DNA of 47,089 nucleotides from Acidobacteriaceae bacterium (GTDB lineage Bacteria; Acidobacteriota; Terriglobia; Terriglobales; Acidobacteriaceae), in NCBI GenBank assembly GCA_003151435.1, contig PLXP01000113.1, forward strand, positions 2,610 to 49,698, read 5' to 3'. The number at the start of each line of letters is the position of its first letter. Within the stretch, counting starts at the first letter, position 1. A model generated the notes under the pieces. It was not told where the DNA came from, ran no database searches, and saw only the letters and a list, made by a program, of their open reading frames with translations. Shown piece by piece: positions 16,821 through 25,398 of this stretch. A program made the position numbers and the translations under genes.

Positions 16821-18041
16821 TTACTTATTCGTCGGTGCGGTCACTCCTGCAGGCGATGTGCGATTGCTGCCTGGAATTGTCGACATCACCTTCAGTAGCC
16901 TTTCGTCCTCTGCTTTATTAAGACTGCTTGCCTTGTCGAACTCGGCCTTGGCCTCTGCAGTCATCCCCATGGAACGGTAAAGGCGCCCGAGCCTCCAGCG
17001 GGCATTCACGTTGTCTGGCGCGATTTTGATGGCTATCTGTAACTCGGCGAGTGCATCCTGCTTGCGGCCTTGCTCGGCGTATACGATGCCCAGATCAAGA
17101 TGTGCCATGGCATTGTCGGGACTCATCTTTACCAGCTTTTCGAGCGACGGCCTGGCGTCATCTGCCCGGTTCATTTGCATTTCCGAGTCGGCCAGGTAGA
17201 GCATCGCCTGCAGGTGTTGAGGGTCATTGTCGATCTCAGCCTGAAACTCCTTTGCTGCTTCAGGGTGTTGTCCCTTGGTCCACAGCAGATACCCCAGCCC
17301 GAAGTGCACATTCGGCTCCTTGGGATTGGCCTGAACGGCGGCGCGAAACTCCCGCATCGCTCCTTCCGGGTCTTTCATCTCGTCCAACGCCTCGCCCACC
17401 AGCATGTCAGCCTCGGCAGACTCCGCATTCAACGAAACAATCTGGCGAAACTCATCCAGAACACATTGGTATTGCTTCGAAAAAAGGCAACTATGCGCCA
17501 ACGTCAGCAGCAGCGTCAGGTTCTGTGAATCGCGATCCGCGGCCCGCTTCAGATAGGGGTTCGCTGCCGCGTATTCGCCCAGTCCGTAGTGTGACATCCC
17601 CGTCAGCACCGTCAGGCGCTGGTCGTCCGGCTGCGCCTTCAACAGCGGTTCGAGTGTTTGTATCGTCTGCTTGTAGTCGCCGTTCTTGAAAAGCGCGAGT
17701 CCAAGGTTCAGCCGAAGACCTGGCATGACGGGATTAAGGTCCATTGCTTTGCGATAGAACCGAATCGCCTCCGGGTAGTGTTCCTGACGCGCTTCAAGCA
17801 GGCCAAGATGAGCAAGCGGTTCGGGACTCGACGGATGCTCCCTCGCTACGGTTTGCCACGCCGATTCAGCCTCTGCAGTCCTTCCCTGTTGTTCGAAAGA
17901 GATAGCGATTTGTCTTTGATCGACCTGCGACAATGCCGGCAGGCAGGATATAGCCCATGCGAGGCTGATCGCCAATCTATGCTTCAGAATGTATCGCACG
18001 CGCGTCTCCAATTGGATTCTCGCTCGTAGAAGCGATACCAT
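16821..18041 (-). CDS. Exported tetratricopeptide-repeat protein, 406 aa
   Basis: TPR scaffold protein of unknown partner. The start is ATG 18041; an upstream in-frame GTG is less likely. The N-terminus has basic residues followed by a signal peptide (LAISLAWAISCLPALSQ, about residues 23-39). From about residue 45 to 385 the chain is tandem 34-residue TPR units, for example AEPLAHLGLLEARQEHYPEA-like and NVHFGLGYLLWTKGQHPEAA-like helices. The C-terminus is polar and disordered. It probably acts in the periplasm in protein-protein contacts. It is divergent from the SSS symporter gene with 87 bases between them. Similar exported TPR proteins are very common in Acidobacteriota and are not tied to one pathway. 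Its terminal segment is only about 30 bases from the intron end. Confidence 0.85.
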   Translation of the reverse strand: MVSLLRARIQLETRVRYILKHRLAISLAWAISCLPALSQVDQRQIAISFEQQGRTAEAESAWQTVAREHPSSPEPLAHLGLLEARQEHYPEAIRFYRKAMDLNPVMPGLRLNLGLALFKNGDYKQTIQTLEPLLKAQPDDQRLTVLTGMSHYGLGEYAAANPYLKRAADRDSQNLTLLLTLAHSCLFSKQYQCVLDEFRQIVSLNAESAEADMLVGEALDEMKDPEGAMREFRAAVQANPKEPNVHFGLGYLLWTKGQHPEAAKEFQAEIDNDPQHLQAMLYLADSEMQMNRADDARPSLEKLVKMSPDNAMAHLDLGIVYAEQGRKQDALAELQIAIKIAPDNVNARWRLGRLYRSMGMTAEAKAEFDKASSLNKAEDERLLKVMSTIPGSNRTSPAGVTAPTNK

Positions 18042-18128
18042 GCAACCCGAATAGCACGGTGATTTTGCATTGAGAACGCTGAACGGCACACGAAGCTGCT
18101 AGCTTGAAATGCAAGCGAGGAACGATGG

Positions 18129-19616
18129 ATGGGGCTGAACACGCTGGATTTCGCGGTGATCGTCGTATACCTCGTCGCGGTGACGCTCTTCGGCCTGCGT
18201 TTTCGCAGAAAGCGGCAGACTCTGAAGGGCTACTTTCTCGCGGACAACACGATCCCCTGGTGGGCGATCTCGTTGTCCATCATGGCTGCTGAAACCAGCA
18301 CGCTCACCATCATCAGCGTCCCGGGCTTGGCCTATGAGAAGGACTTTCGGTTCCTGCAACTTGTTCTCGGCTACATTGTGGGACGCATCATCGTTTCGCT
18401 CCTTTTCATCCCTCAATACTTCCGCGGAGAACTGGTTACGGCCTATCAGTTCATCGAACGCCGTTTCGGCGAAGGACTGAGGTCTCTCACCGCCGGACTG
18501 TTTCTCGTGACGCGCGCAGCGGCAGAAGGAGTGCGGGTGTTTGCCGTAGCCATCGTGGTTAAGATCGCCCTCGGAAGCTTCTTGTCTGGAATGAGTGACT
18601 ACGAACGCGATGTCGCTGCCATTGCCATCGTCACGCTACTAACGCTCGCTTACACTTTTGAAGGCGGCATGGCCGCGGTGATCTGGACAGACGTAGTTCA
18701 GTTGACCATATATGTGACTGGCGGGCTCGTTGCTGTATTCGTCATCCTGCACGCGGTGCCCGGCGGATGGGAAACGGTCCGCACCGTCGCAGGCCATGCA
18801 GGCAAATTCCGCATGTTTGATACCGCGTGGAATCTCTCCTCCACCTATACCTTGTGGTCTGGGATCATCGGCGGAGCATTCCTGACCACGGCCAGCCACG
18901 GCACAGACCAACTCATTGTGCAGCGGCTGCTTTCCGCGCGCAGCGAACGCCAGGCCCAAGTCGCACTGCTGGCCAGTGGCGTCGCGGTCCTTTTTCAGTT
19001 CTCCCTTTTTCTGTTCATTGGCGCCTTGCTGTTCGTCTTCTATCGGCTGGTTGCGCCAACCGTGCCTTTTACGCGGACAGACACGATCTTCCCCACGTTC
19101 ATTGCATCCCGCATGGCCCATGGCATCAGCGGCCTACTGATCTCCGCGATTCTTGCAGCGGCAATGTCGAACCTGAGTGCCGCGCTTAACTCGCTTTCCT
19201 CAACGACGATCGTCGATTTCTATGCGCGGATCGCGCCGTTGGCCCCTGAAGAGCGCCGCGTTCGCCTCTCGCGTATCGTGACCATCGTATGGGGAATGCT
19301 CCTATTCGGCTTGGCGATCCTGGCCCGACCGGGCGGCAAGGTGCTGGAGATGGGATTGTCCATTGCTTCGGTGGCATACGGCTCACTACTTGGCGTCTTC
19401 CTGCTGGGCATAATAACCAGGAGGGCCTCAGAGTGCGGCGCGATGGTCGGCATGTTGTGCGGCTTTGCATTGAATTTGTATCTGTGGCGGTTTACTAGCG
19501 TCCCGTTTACTTGGTACGTTGTCTTTGGGAGCATTGCAACCTTTGCAATTGGATATGGCGCCAGTTGGCTGATGCCTCGTGCCCCTCTTACCCAGCAAGG
19601 CATGGGCACCACGTGA
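18129..19616 (+). CDS. Sodium:solute symporter (SSS family), 495 aa
   Basis: Inner-membrane Na+-coupled transporter with about 13 predicted helices. The N-terminus (LNTLDFAVIVVYLVAVTLFG) and the following segment (LKGYFLADNTIPWWAISLSI, then AAETSTLTIISVPG) are classic SSS signatures. The second helix motif with the Na+-site serines and threonines is intact. Length matches the family. The ATG at 18129 follows GCGAGGAACG. It is the first gene of a two-gene unit, with the beta-lactamase/NamZ fusion starting 44 bases after its stop. That pairing suggests it imports a product of that enzyme, such as MurNAc or a muropeptide fragment (inference). A sugar or amino-acid substrate cannot be read from sequence alone. 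Confidence 0.92.
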   Translation: MGLNTLDFAVIVVYLVAVTLFGLRFRRKRQTLKGYFLADNTIPWWAISLSIMAAETSTLTIISVPGLAYEKDFRFLQLVLGYIVGRIIVSLLFIPQYFRGELVTAYQFIERRFGEGLRSLTAGLFLVTRAAAEGVRVFAVAIVVKIALGSFLSGMSDYERDVAAIAIVTLLTLAYTFEGGMAAVIWTDVVQLTIYVTGGLVAVFVILHAVPGGWETVRTVAGHAGKFRMFDTAWNLSSTYTLWSGIIGGAFLTTASHGTDQLIVQRLLSARSERQAQVALLASGVAVLFQFSLFLFIGALLFVFYRLVAPTVPFTRTDTIFPTFIASRMAHGISGLLISAILAAAMSNLSAALNSLSSTTIVDFYARIAPLAPEERRVRLSRIVTIVWGMLLFGLAILARPGGKVLEMGLSIASVAYGSLLGVFLLGIITRRASECGAMVGMLCGFALNLYLWRFTSVPFTWYVVFGSIATFAIGYGASWLMPRAPLTQQGMGTT

Positions 19617-19660
19617 CTGCGCTGCACACGTGCCTGACATTGCACATCAGGCGGAGGCCT

Positions 19661-22066
19661 ATGACAAGGATAAGACATCGGTTGCTACGGTTCGCTTGTT
19701 GCGCGCTGCTGCTGAGCTGTTTGCTGATTGTTCGTGCGTTTGCGAAGCATGCGCATCCGACTCGGCAAGCCAACCCCGCAAAGATCGGTGCAATTCTCGA
19801 TCCCCTCATGGAGAAGGCCGTCGCAGACGGGACAATCCCAGGCGGTGTGCTGCTGGTAGGTCACCATGACCGCGTCATCTATCGCAAAGCATTCGGATCG
19901 CGTTCGTTGGAGCCAGTGCGCGAGCCGATGACGGTCGACACAATCTTCGACCTCGCCTCGCTGACCAAGTGCATTGCAACCACGCCCTCCATCCTGAAGT
20001 TGGTGCAGGATGGCCGCGTGCGGCTGAACGATCCTGTATCCAAATATCTTTCCGAATTTGCGCAGAACGGAAAACAGGACATCACCGTTCGAGAGTTGCT
20101 TACCCACTACTCCGGTCTGGCGCCGGATCTGGATTTGCAGGTTCCCTGGAAAGGGCGAGACGCGGCATTCGCGATGGTTATGCAGACAAAGCCGGACCAG
20201 CCCCCCGGATCAGGCTTCGTCTATAGCGACATCAACTTTGAAACGCTCGGCTTTCTGGTCGAGAAGGTCTCAGGAGAGCCTCTGAACGAGTTTGCCAGCA
20301 AAAACGTGTTCGGTCCGCTCGGCATGCAGCACACTCGCTTTCTCCCGCCGGAGGTCTGGCGCCCGCGCATAGCGCCCACGCAATACGACGAACAGAATCA
20401 GATGCTGCGCGGCGTCGTGCACGATCCCACTGCGCGCCGCATGGGTGGCGTCGCTGGTCACGCGGGGCTGTTCTCCACCGCTGACGATCTGGCCCGATTC
20501 GCACAAGATATGCTACGCGGCTTCAAGGTGCTTAGCCGGCCGATGGTGGAGAAGATGTCCACCCCGCAGCAGCCGGCGAACGCTGCCAGCCTGCGCGGAC
20601 TCGGATGGGATATCGATTCTCCTTTTGCCAGCAATCGTGGCGAACTGCTTCCCGTGGGTTCGTATGGCCACACTGGTTTCACCGGCACGTCATTGTGGAT
20701 CGATCCGGTAACAGATACCTACATCGTTCTTCTCACCAATGCGGTGCATCCTCGCGGCGGAAACTCGGTGGTGTCTCTGCGGTCCCGCTTGGCCACTGCG
20801 GTTGTGCAGTCGCTTGCGCTTACCGTCACGGAAAAGGAGAAGCTGCGGCTCGCGCGCATCACTGGCTATAACGAATCACTGATGGCATCGCGACGATTCA
20901 ACACGCGGAACGGCGAAGTAAAAAGCGGAATCGATGTGCTCGAGTCCGACGCCTTCCGTGAACTGCACGCAATTCCCGACCATCCTCTCATGGTCGGACT
21001 GGTGACCAACCAGACAGGCGTTGACTCACATGGGGAGCGGACGGCGGACGTGCTGGCTCATGCGCCGGGCATTCAACTCGCCGCGATATTCAGCCCTGAA
21101 CACGGCATCGCCGGCAAGATGGATAGCACTGACATCGACAATTCTCGTGACGCCTCAACCGGTGCTCCCATCTATAGCGTGTACGGCGCGAGCGACTCCA
21201 CACGCCGCCCATCTACAGAAGCTCTCGCCAGCCTCGACGTGATTGTTTATGACATCCAGGACGTTGGGGTGCGCTTCTATACCTACGAAACCACGTTGGG
21301 ATACTTTCTTGAAGCCGCAGCCAAGGCCGGCAAGGAGATTGTTGTGCTCGACCGTCCTAACCCGGTTGGTGGCGCGTCTATAGAAGGCCCCGTCGCCGAC
21401 CTTGGCCGGGAATCGTTCGTCAGCTATTGGCAGGCTCCGGTGCGCCACGGCATGACGATCGGAGAACTCGCAAAGATGTTCAACGCAGAGCGTGGCATTG
21501 GCGCGAAACTCACCGTCGTGCCCATGGAAGGTTGGATGCGAGGCGACTGGTTCGATTCAACCGGCGAGGTATGGATCGATCCCTCTCCTAACATGCGCAG
21601 TTTGACGGAAGCCATTCTTTATCCCGCGATTGGATTGATTGAAGGGACCAATATATCGGTGGGCCGGGGAACGGACACGCCCTTTGAGGTTGTCGGTGCG
21701 CCATGGGTCGTTCCCGCAGACCTCGCGCGATTCCTGAATGCCCGTGAAATCAGTGGGGTCAGATTTGTTCCGGTCAACTTCACCCCGAACAGCTCGGTAT
21801 TCGCCAATCAGAATTGCGGCGGAGTGAATATCGTGGTCACCGACCGCAATGCGCTGGATACGCCTGAGTTGGGTATTGAAATCGCAGCCGCTCTGCAGCA
21901 TCTCTATCGCGGCCAATACAAGATCGCGGATATGGACTCGTTAATGGTGAGCAAGGCGAGCCTTGATGCGATTATCGCTGGCCAGGATCCGCGCCGCGTC
22001 GCCGAGCAATGGCGTGATGACATCGAGCATTTCCAATCCCTGCGCGCCAGGTATCTTCTTTACTGA
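19661..22066 (+). CDS. Secreted fusion: beta-lactamase/S12-family domain + DUF1343 (NamZ, GH171) domain, 801 aa
   Basis: The start is ATG 19661 with GGAGG just upstream, followed by a signal peptide (about 8-28). Residues about 40-385 are a serine beta-lactamase-like domain with SLTK (S100-K103), YSD (188-190) and HTG (337-339), so the serine, lysine, tyrosine and KTG-equivalent positions are present. Residues about 420-801 are DUF1343 with GLVTNQTG (446-453), FSPEHG (478-483), NPVGG and EGTNISVGRGT. DUF1343 is the NamZ family, exo-beta-N-acetylmuramidases. In Bacillus subtilis NamZ (YbbC) is encoded with AmiE (YbbE), a protein of the beta-lactamase/S12 family that acts as muramoyl amidase. 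Here both activities would sit on one chain that strips stem peptide and then MurNAc from murein (inference). It follows the SSS gene by 44 bases and is convergent with the PLP-enzyme gene. Confidence 0.88.
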   Translation: MTRIRHRLLRFACCALLLSCLLIVRAFAKHAHPTRQANPAKIGAILDPLMEKAVADGTIPGGVLLVGHHDRVIYRKAFGSRSLEPVREPMTVDTIFDLASLTKCIATTPSILKLVQDGRVRLNDPVSKYLSEFAQNGKQDITVRELLTHYSGLAPDLDLQVPWKGRDAAFAMVMQTKPDQPPGSGFVYSDINFETLGFLVEKVSGEPLNEFASKNVFGPLGMQHTRFLPPEVWRPRIAPTQYDEQNQMLRGVVHDPTARRMGGVAGHAGLFSTADDLARFAQDMLRGFKVLSRPMVEKMSTPQQPANAASLRGLGWDIDSPFASNRGELLPVGSYGHTGFTGTSLWIDPVTDTYIVLLTNAVHPRGGNSVVSLRSRLATAVVQSLALTVTEKEKLRLARITGYNESLMASRRFNTRNGEVKSGIDVLESDAFRELHAIPDHPLMVGLVTNQTGVDSHGERTADVLAHAPGIQLAAIFSPEHGIAGKMDSTDIDNSRDASTGAPIYSVYGASDSTRRPSTEALASLDVIVYDIQDVGVRFYTYETTLGYFLEAAAKAGKEIVVLDRPNPVGGASIEGPVADLGRESFVSYWQAPVRHGMTIGELAKMFNAERGIGAKLTVVPMEGWMRGDWFDSTGEVWIDPSPNMRSLTEAILYPAIGLIEGTNISVGRGTDTPFEVVGAPWVVPADLARFLNAREISGVRFVPVNFTPNSSVFANQNCGGVNIVVTDRNALDTPELGIEIAAALQHLYRGQYKIADMDSLMVSKASLDAIIAGQDPRRVAEQWRDDIEHFQSLRARYLLY

Positions 22067-22087
22067 CCACTACTCGCGCAATACCGT

Positions 22088-23344
22088 TCAGAAGAACGTC
22101 TGCACGATGTCGACCACCTGATACTGGCTGTCCAGCACCGGCAACGTGCGCCACTTGTCAAACGTCAGGCACGGATGGCAAATGTCAAACGCAATCATGT
22201 CGCCGACGCGCAGATCGTCTTCGGCGGCAATCTGCATGTACGCATGCTGATCCATCATCTTCGTGACTGCCCAATGTCCGGGAACCTCTTTCGGAGCCGT
22301 ATCTCCCGGTCTGAAGTGCAGCGCCGGCACCGGCAGCCCGGAGTCGAAGGCCGCATCGCGCTTGCCCATCGTGATGATTGCCTTAAGTGGCTCCGGTACT
22401 GACTGCACATAGGCCCATACATGAAGTGCCGGCAGCAGCCCTGAGTGCAATTGGCGAGCGATCAGATTGCGCTCAAGAATCTTGTTCTGAACTTCGCGGT
22501 AGCTGCCGACGTCGTGGGTCAGATAACACCCAGGCCGCAGAACGATCTCGACGCTCTCGCCAAACCCCGCGGCAGAAAAGACCTCGGCCACAACGTCGTA
22601 CCATGCAGAGCCTGCGCCCGAAAGCAGGATGGGCGTGCGCTGAAACCGCCTTTCCGCGTCGAGAGTGCGCGTAACGGCCGTCGCATGTTGCAGGAATCCG
22701 CGAATGGCCGCTTCGTCGTCGAGAACTCCTTCATACATCTCAACTCCGCAGAGAGCAACGGCATGGCCCCATCGCGATATCGCCGCCAGCGCGCTGCGCA
22801 ATTGCTCACCATCGCGCACGCCGGCACGGCCACCCATCACACCTAACTCGAGCAGCACCTGCAAACGCTGGCCAAGCTGCGAGTAATATGCGCCTAACTG
22901 GTCCACCTGCGCCGCCGAATCGACCAGGCAGTAAAACTCAAATCCGGGGTCCCGCTGCAGGCGCGAAATAATCGCCATGTTCTCTTTGCCAATCAGTTGG
23001 TTCGCCATCAGCACGCGGCGTACGCCGTGCGTGTAGGCCACCAGCGTCTGGTGCGCGGTCGCCAACGTGATTCCCCATGCGCCGGCCTGCAATTGCATCT
23101 GGAACAATCGCGGCGCCATCGTGGTCTTACCGTGCGGCGCCAGCCTCACTCCATAAGCATCGATGAACTGTCGCATCCAGTTGAGGTTATGCAGCAGCTT
23201 GTCTTGGTAGAGCACCGCCGACGGCAAGCTCAGATCTTCGCGCAGCAGGTTCCAATCAAGGCGAGCGATGTCGCTGAGGCTGAGTGCGCCGTCGATTGGG
23301 CCGAGGCCTTTGTTCATCGACCCAATCGGTAATTCAAATCCCAT
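22088..23344 (-). CDS. D-threonine aldolase / D-serine deaminase-like PLP enzyme (DSD1 family), 418 aa
   Basis: Cytoplasmic PLP enzyme of fold type III (alanine-racemase N-terminal domain plus D-serine-dehydratase-like C-terminal domain). The Schiff-base lysine is K73 in LAPHGKTTMAP. SGAGSAWYD and RPGCYLTHD are cofactor-phosphate and core motifs. The C-terminal FDICHPCLTFDKW carries the His and Cys that bind the metal ion in DSD-type enzymes. It would convert D-amino acids to keto acid and ammonia, or cleave D-3-hydroxy amino acids; many relatives are annotated 'amino acid deaminase'. I choose ATG 23344; a TTG at 23368 is possible. It diverges from the D-aminoacylase operon and shares a 17-bp palindrome with it, which suggests co-regulation. 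Confidence 0.88.
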   Translation of the reverse strand: MGFELPIGSMNKGLGPIDGALSLSDIARLDWNLLREDLSLPSAVLYQDKLLHNLNWMRQFIDAYGVRLAPHGKTTMAPRLFQMQLQAGAWGITLATAHQTLVAYTHGVRRVLMANQLIGKENMAIISRLQRDPGFEFYCLVDSAAQVDQLGAYYSQLGQRLQVLLELGVMGGRAGVRDGEQLRSALAAISRWGHAVALCGVEMYEGVLDDEAAIRGFLQHATAVTRTLDAERRFQRTPILLSGAGSAWYDVVAEVFSAAGFGESVEIVLRPGCYLTHDVGSYREVQNKILERNLIARQLHSGLLPALHVWAYVQSVPEPLKAIITMGKRDAAFDSGLPVPALHFRPGDTAPKEVPGHWAVTKMMDQHAYMQIAAEDDLRVGDMIAFDICHPCLTFDKWRTLPVLDSQYQVVDIVQTFF

Positions 23345-23424
23345 TCGAGTGACGTCTTGATCGCGCAACGAATGAATCTCCTGAAGATGCGGGAACGACA
23401 GCGAATAAGTCTGGAACCGGCAAC

Positions 23425-23441
23425 GAATATAGTCTATATTC
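23425..23441. promoter_or_regulatory. Perfect 17-bp palindrome, likely operator of the divergent D-amino-acid genes
   Basis: GAATATAG-T-CTATATTC is an uninterrupted inverted repeat with 8-bp arms in the 110-base gap between the PLP-enzyme gene and the D-aminoacylase gene. It overlaps TATATT boxes (23435-23440 on plus, mirrored on minus) that could serve as -10 elements in each direction. A dimeric repressor bound here would block both promoters. No regulator gene is adjacent, so the protein is encoded elsewhere. I saw no second copy in this window. Confidence 0.65.
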
Positions 23442-23454
23442 TGATCCAGTCGAC

Positions 23455-24909
23455 ATGTTGAGTTGTGACATTCTTATACGAAATGCGAGCGTTTTGGACG
23501 GCAGCGGCGCCGAATCTGAGGTCCTGGATGTAGCACTTCGCGATGGCCGTATTTGCGAGGTCGGCTCTGCGCTCGAGTGGACCGCTCCATCGGTCGTTGA
23601 TGCGGAAGGCCTCACGCTCGCGCCCGGCTTCATCGACGTTCACACCCATGACGACATCAGCGTGATCCGCACGCCGGCGATGCTGCCGAAGCTTTCGCAG
23701 GGCGTAACGACTGTGATCGTTGGCAACTGCGGCATCAGCGCGGCACCGGTGACGTTACAAGGCGAACCGCCCGATCCGATGAACCTGCTCGGCAACGCGG
23801 ACGCCTTTTGCTACCCGACGTTCGCCGCGTATATCGAGGCCATTCGAGACGCGCAACCGGCGGTAAATGTTGCCTCCCTTGTGGGCCACACGGCCCTCCG
23901 CAATAACCACATGGACCGCCTCGACCGCACCGCGACAGAACCGGAGATTACCGCAATGCGCTCGCAATTGAGTGAGGCTCTCGAGGCCGGAGCGTTGGGA
24001 TTGAGTTCCGGCCTTGCGTATCGGTCAGCCAACGGAGCCTCCACCGACGAAGTAATGGAACTCGCACAGCCGCTGGCATCGGCGGGCGCGGTGTACGTCA
24101 CGCACATGCGCACCGAGGCCGATGGAATTCTCGATGCGATGAGCGAAGCTTTCGAGATCGGACGTTTGTGCCATGTGCCGGTCGTCCTCTCTCATTTGAA
24201 ATGCGCAGGCATCGCCAACTGGGGCCGCAGCGACGAGGTATTGCGGGCACTTGAAACCGTCCGTACCATGCAACCCGCGGGTTGCGATTGCTACCCCTAT
24301 GCCGCAGGTTCGAGCACACTCGACCTGGAACAGGTAGACGAGCGCGTCCGAATCACGATCACATGGAGCGCCCAGGATCCAGAAGTCGCGGGCCTGACCC
24401 TGGCGCAAATTGCCGAAGCTTGGAGCGTCACACAGGTTGAAGCTGCACAGCGACTGCAACCGGCCGGCGCGATTTATCACAGCATTTCTGAAGCGGATAT
24501 GCGCCGAATCCTGGCGCATCCGGCAACGATGATCGGCTCAGACGGTTTGCCCAACGATCCGCGGCCGCATCCTCGCCTATGGGGGACATTTCCGCGCGTG
24601 CTGGGCCGCTATTGTCGCGATCAAAACCTCATTGCTCTTCCCGAAGCCGTTCATAAGATGACCGGAATGCCAGCGCAAAGATTTGGGCTCGCTGAGCGCG
24701 GGTTCGTTCGCAAAGGTTATTGCGCTGATTTGTCGCTATTCAATTCGAAGAAGATCATCGATACTGCAACGTTCGCAGATCCAATACGCGCGGCGGAAGG
24801 CATCGTGGGTGTCTGGGTCAACGGTGTTCTCTCGTACACTGCAGAAGGAGCTACGGGGAAACGTGCCGGCCACTTTATCCCCCGCGGCAAGACTGCCTGG
24901 ATTCAGTGA
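23455..24909 (+). CDS. N-acyl-D-amino-acid deacylase (D-aminoacylase), 484 aa
   Basis: Zinc amidohydrolase that releases free D-amino acids from N-acyl forms. The frame shows the amidohydrolase entry motif GFIDVHTHDD (H63, H65) and NCGIS with C92. HMRTE (H217) and SHLKCAG (H247) follow. C92, H217 and H247 fall where C96, H220 and H250 bind zinc in the Alcaligenes D-aminoacylase. IGSDGLPND (D366) supplies the catalytic Asp. All are intact and the length matches the family, which is usually cytoplasmic; no signal peptide is seen. The start at ATG 23455 lacks a ribosome site and lies only 14 bases after a TATATT box, so the leader may be very short. It is first in an operon with RidA (24 bases) and GntP. 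Confidence 0.93.
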   Translation: MLSCDILIRNASVLDGSGAESEVLDVALRDGRICEVGSALEWTAPSVVDAEGLTLAPGFIDVHTHDDISVIRTPAMLPKLSQGVTTVIVGNCGISAAPVTLQGEPPDPMNLLGNADAFCYPTFAAYIEAIRDAQPAVNVASLVGHTALRNNHMDRLDRTATEPEITAMRSQLSEALEAGALGLSSGLAYRSANGASTDEVMELAQPLASAGAVYVTHMRTEADGILDAMSEAFEIGRLCHVPVVLSHLKCAGIANWGRSDEVLRALETVRTMQPAGCDCYPYAAGSSTLDLEQVDERVRITITWSAQDPEVAGLTLAQIAEAWSVTQVEAAQRLQPAGAIYHSISEADMRRILAHPATMIGSDGLPNDPRPHPRLWGTFPRVLGRYCRDQNLIALPEAVHKMTGMPAQRFGLAERGFVRKGYCADLSLFNSKKIIDTATFADPIRAAEGIVGVWVNGVLSYTAEGATGKRAGHFIPRGKTAWIQ

Positions 24910-24933
24910 CTCAACAATTGGAAGGAACGCATC

Positions 24934-25326
24934 ATGAGCATTAAGCGGTATGGCGTGGAAGGCGGCAAGGGCACGGGCGGCCAGTATCTTCCCTTTGCGC
25001 GTGCGGTCGAGGCCAACGGCTGGCTCTATGTTTCAGGCCAGGTCCCCATGCTCAATGGCGAAATGGTCACGGGGAACATCGTTGCCCAGTCTGGGCAGGC
25101 GATTCGCAACCTTCTTTCGATCCTGCACGAAGCTGGGTATGGTCCGGAGCATGTGGTGCGGTGCGGCGTGTGGCTTGAAGATCCGCGCGATTTCCAATCC
25201 TTCAACGCAGTCTTCAAAGAGCACTTTGGCGAGGATCCACCGGCGCGAGCCTGCGTCGTGTCGAGTATGGTTGTCGATTGCAAAATTGAGATCGATTGTG
25301 TCGCCTACAAGGCACAGAGCAATTAA
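24934..25326 (+). CDS. RidA/YjgF-family enamine/imine deaminase, 130 aa
   Basis: Cytoplasmic trimeric enzyme that hydrolyses reactive enamine/imine intermediates such as 2-aminoacrylate, which are formed when PLP enzymes or oxidases remove amino groups. The active-site arginine is R105 in DPPARACVVSS. Other family motifs are VSGQVP (33-38), the GNIVAQSGQAIRN stretch and IEIDCVAYK near the end. Length is standard. The ATG is preceded by GGAAGGAACGCATC. It sits 24 bases after the D-aminoacylase gene and 72 before GntP. A RidA beside a D-serine-deaminase-like enzyme makes sense because that reaction releases aminoacrylate. Confidence 0.93.
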   Translation: MSIKRYGVEGGKGTGGQYLPFARAVEANGWLYVSGQVPMLNGEMVTGNIVAQSGQAIRNLLSILHEAGYGPEHVVRCGVWLEDPRDFQSFNAVFKEHFGEDPPARACVVSSMVVDCKIEIDCVAYKAQSN

Positions 25327-25398
25327 CCCTGACGATCCCGAATTCTTTTGTTTGTGGCAATTCATTCCTTTGAGCGGACCAACGCCGATAGCGAGCCT

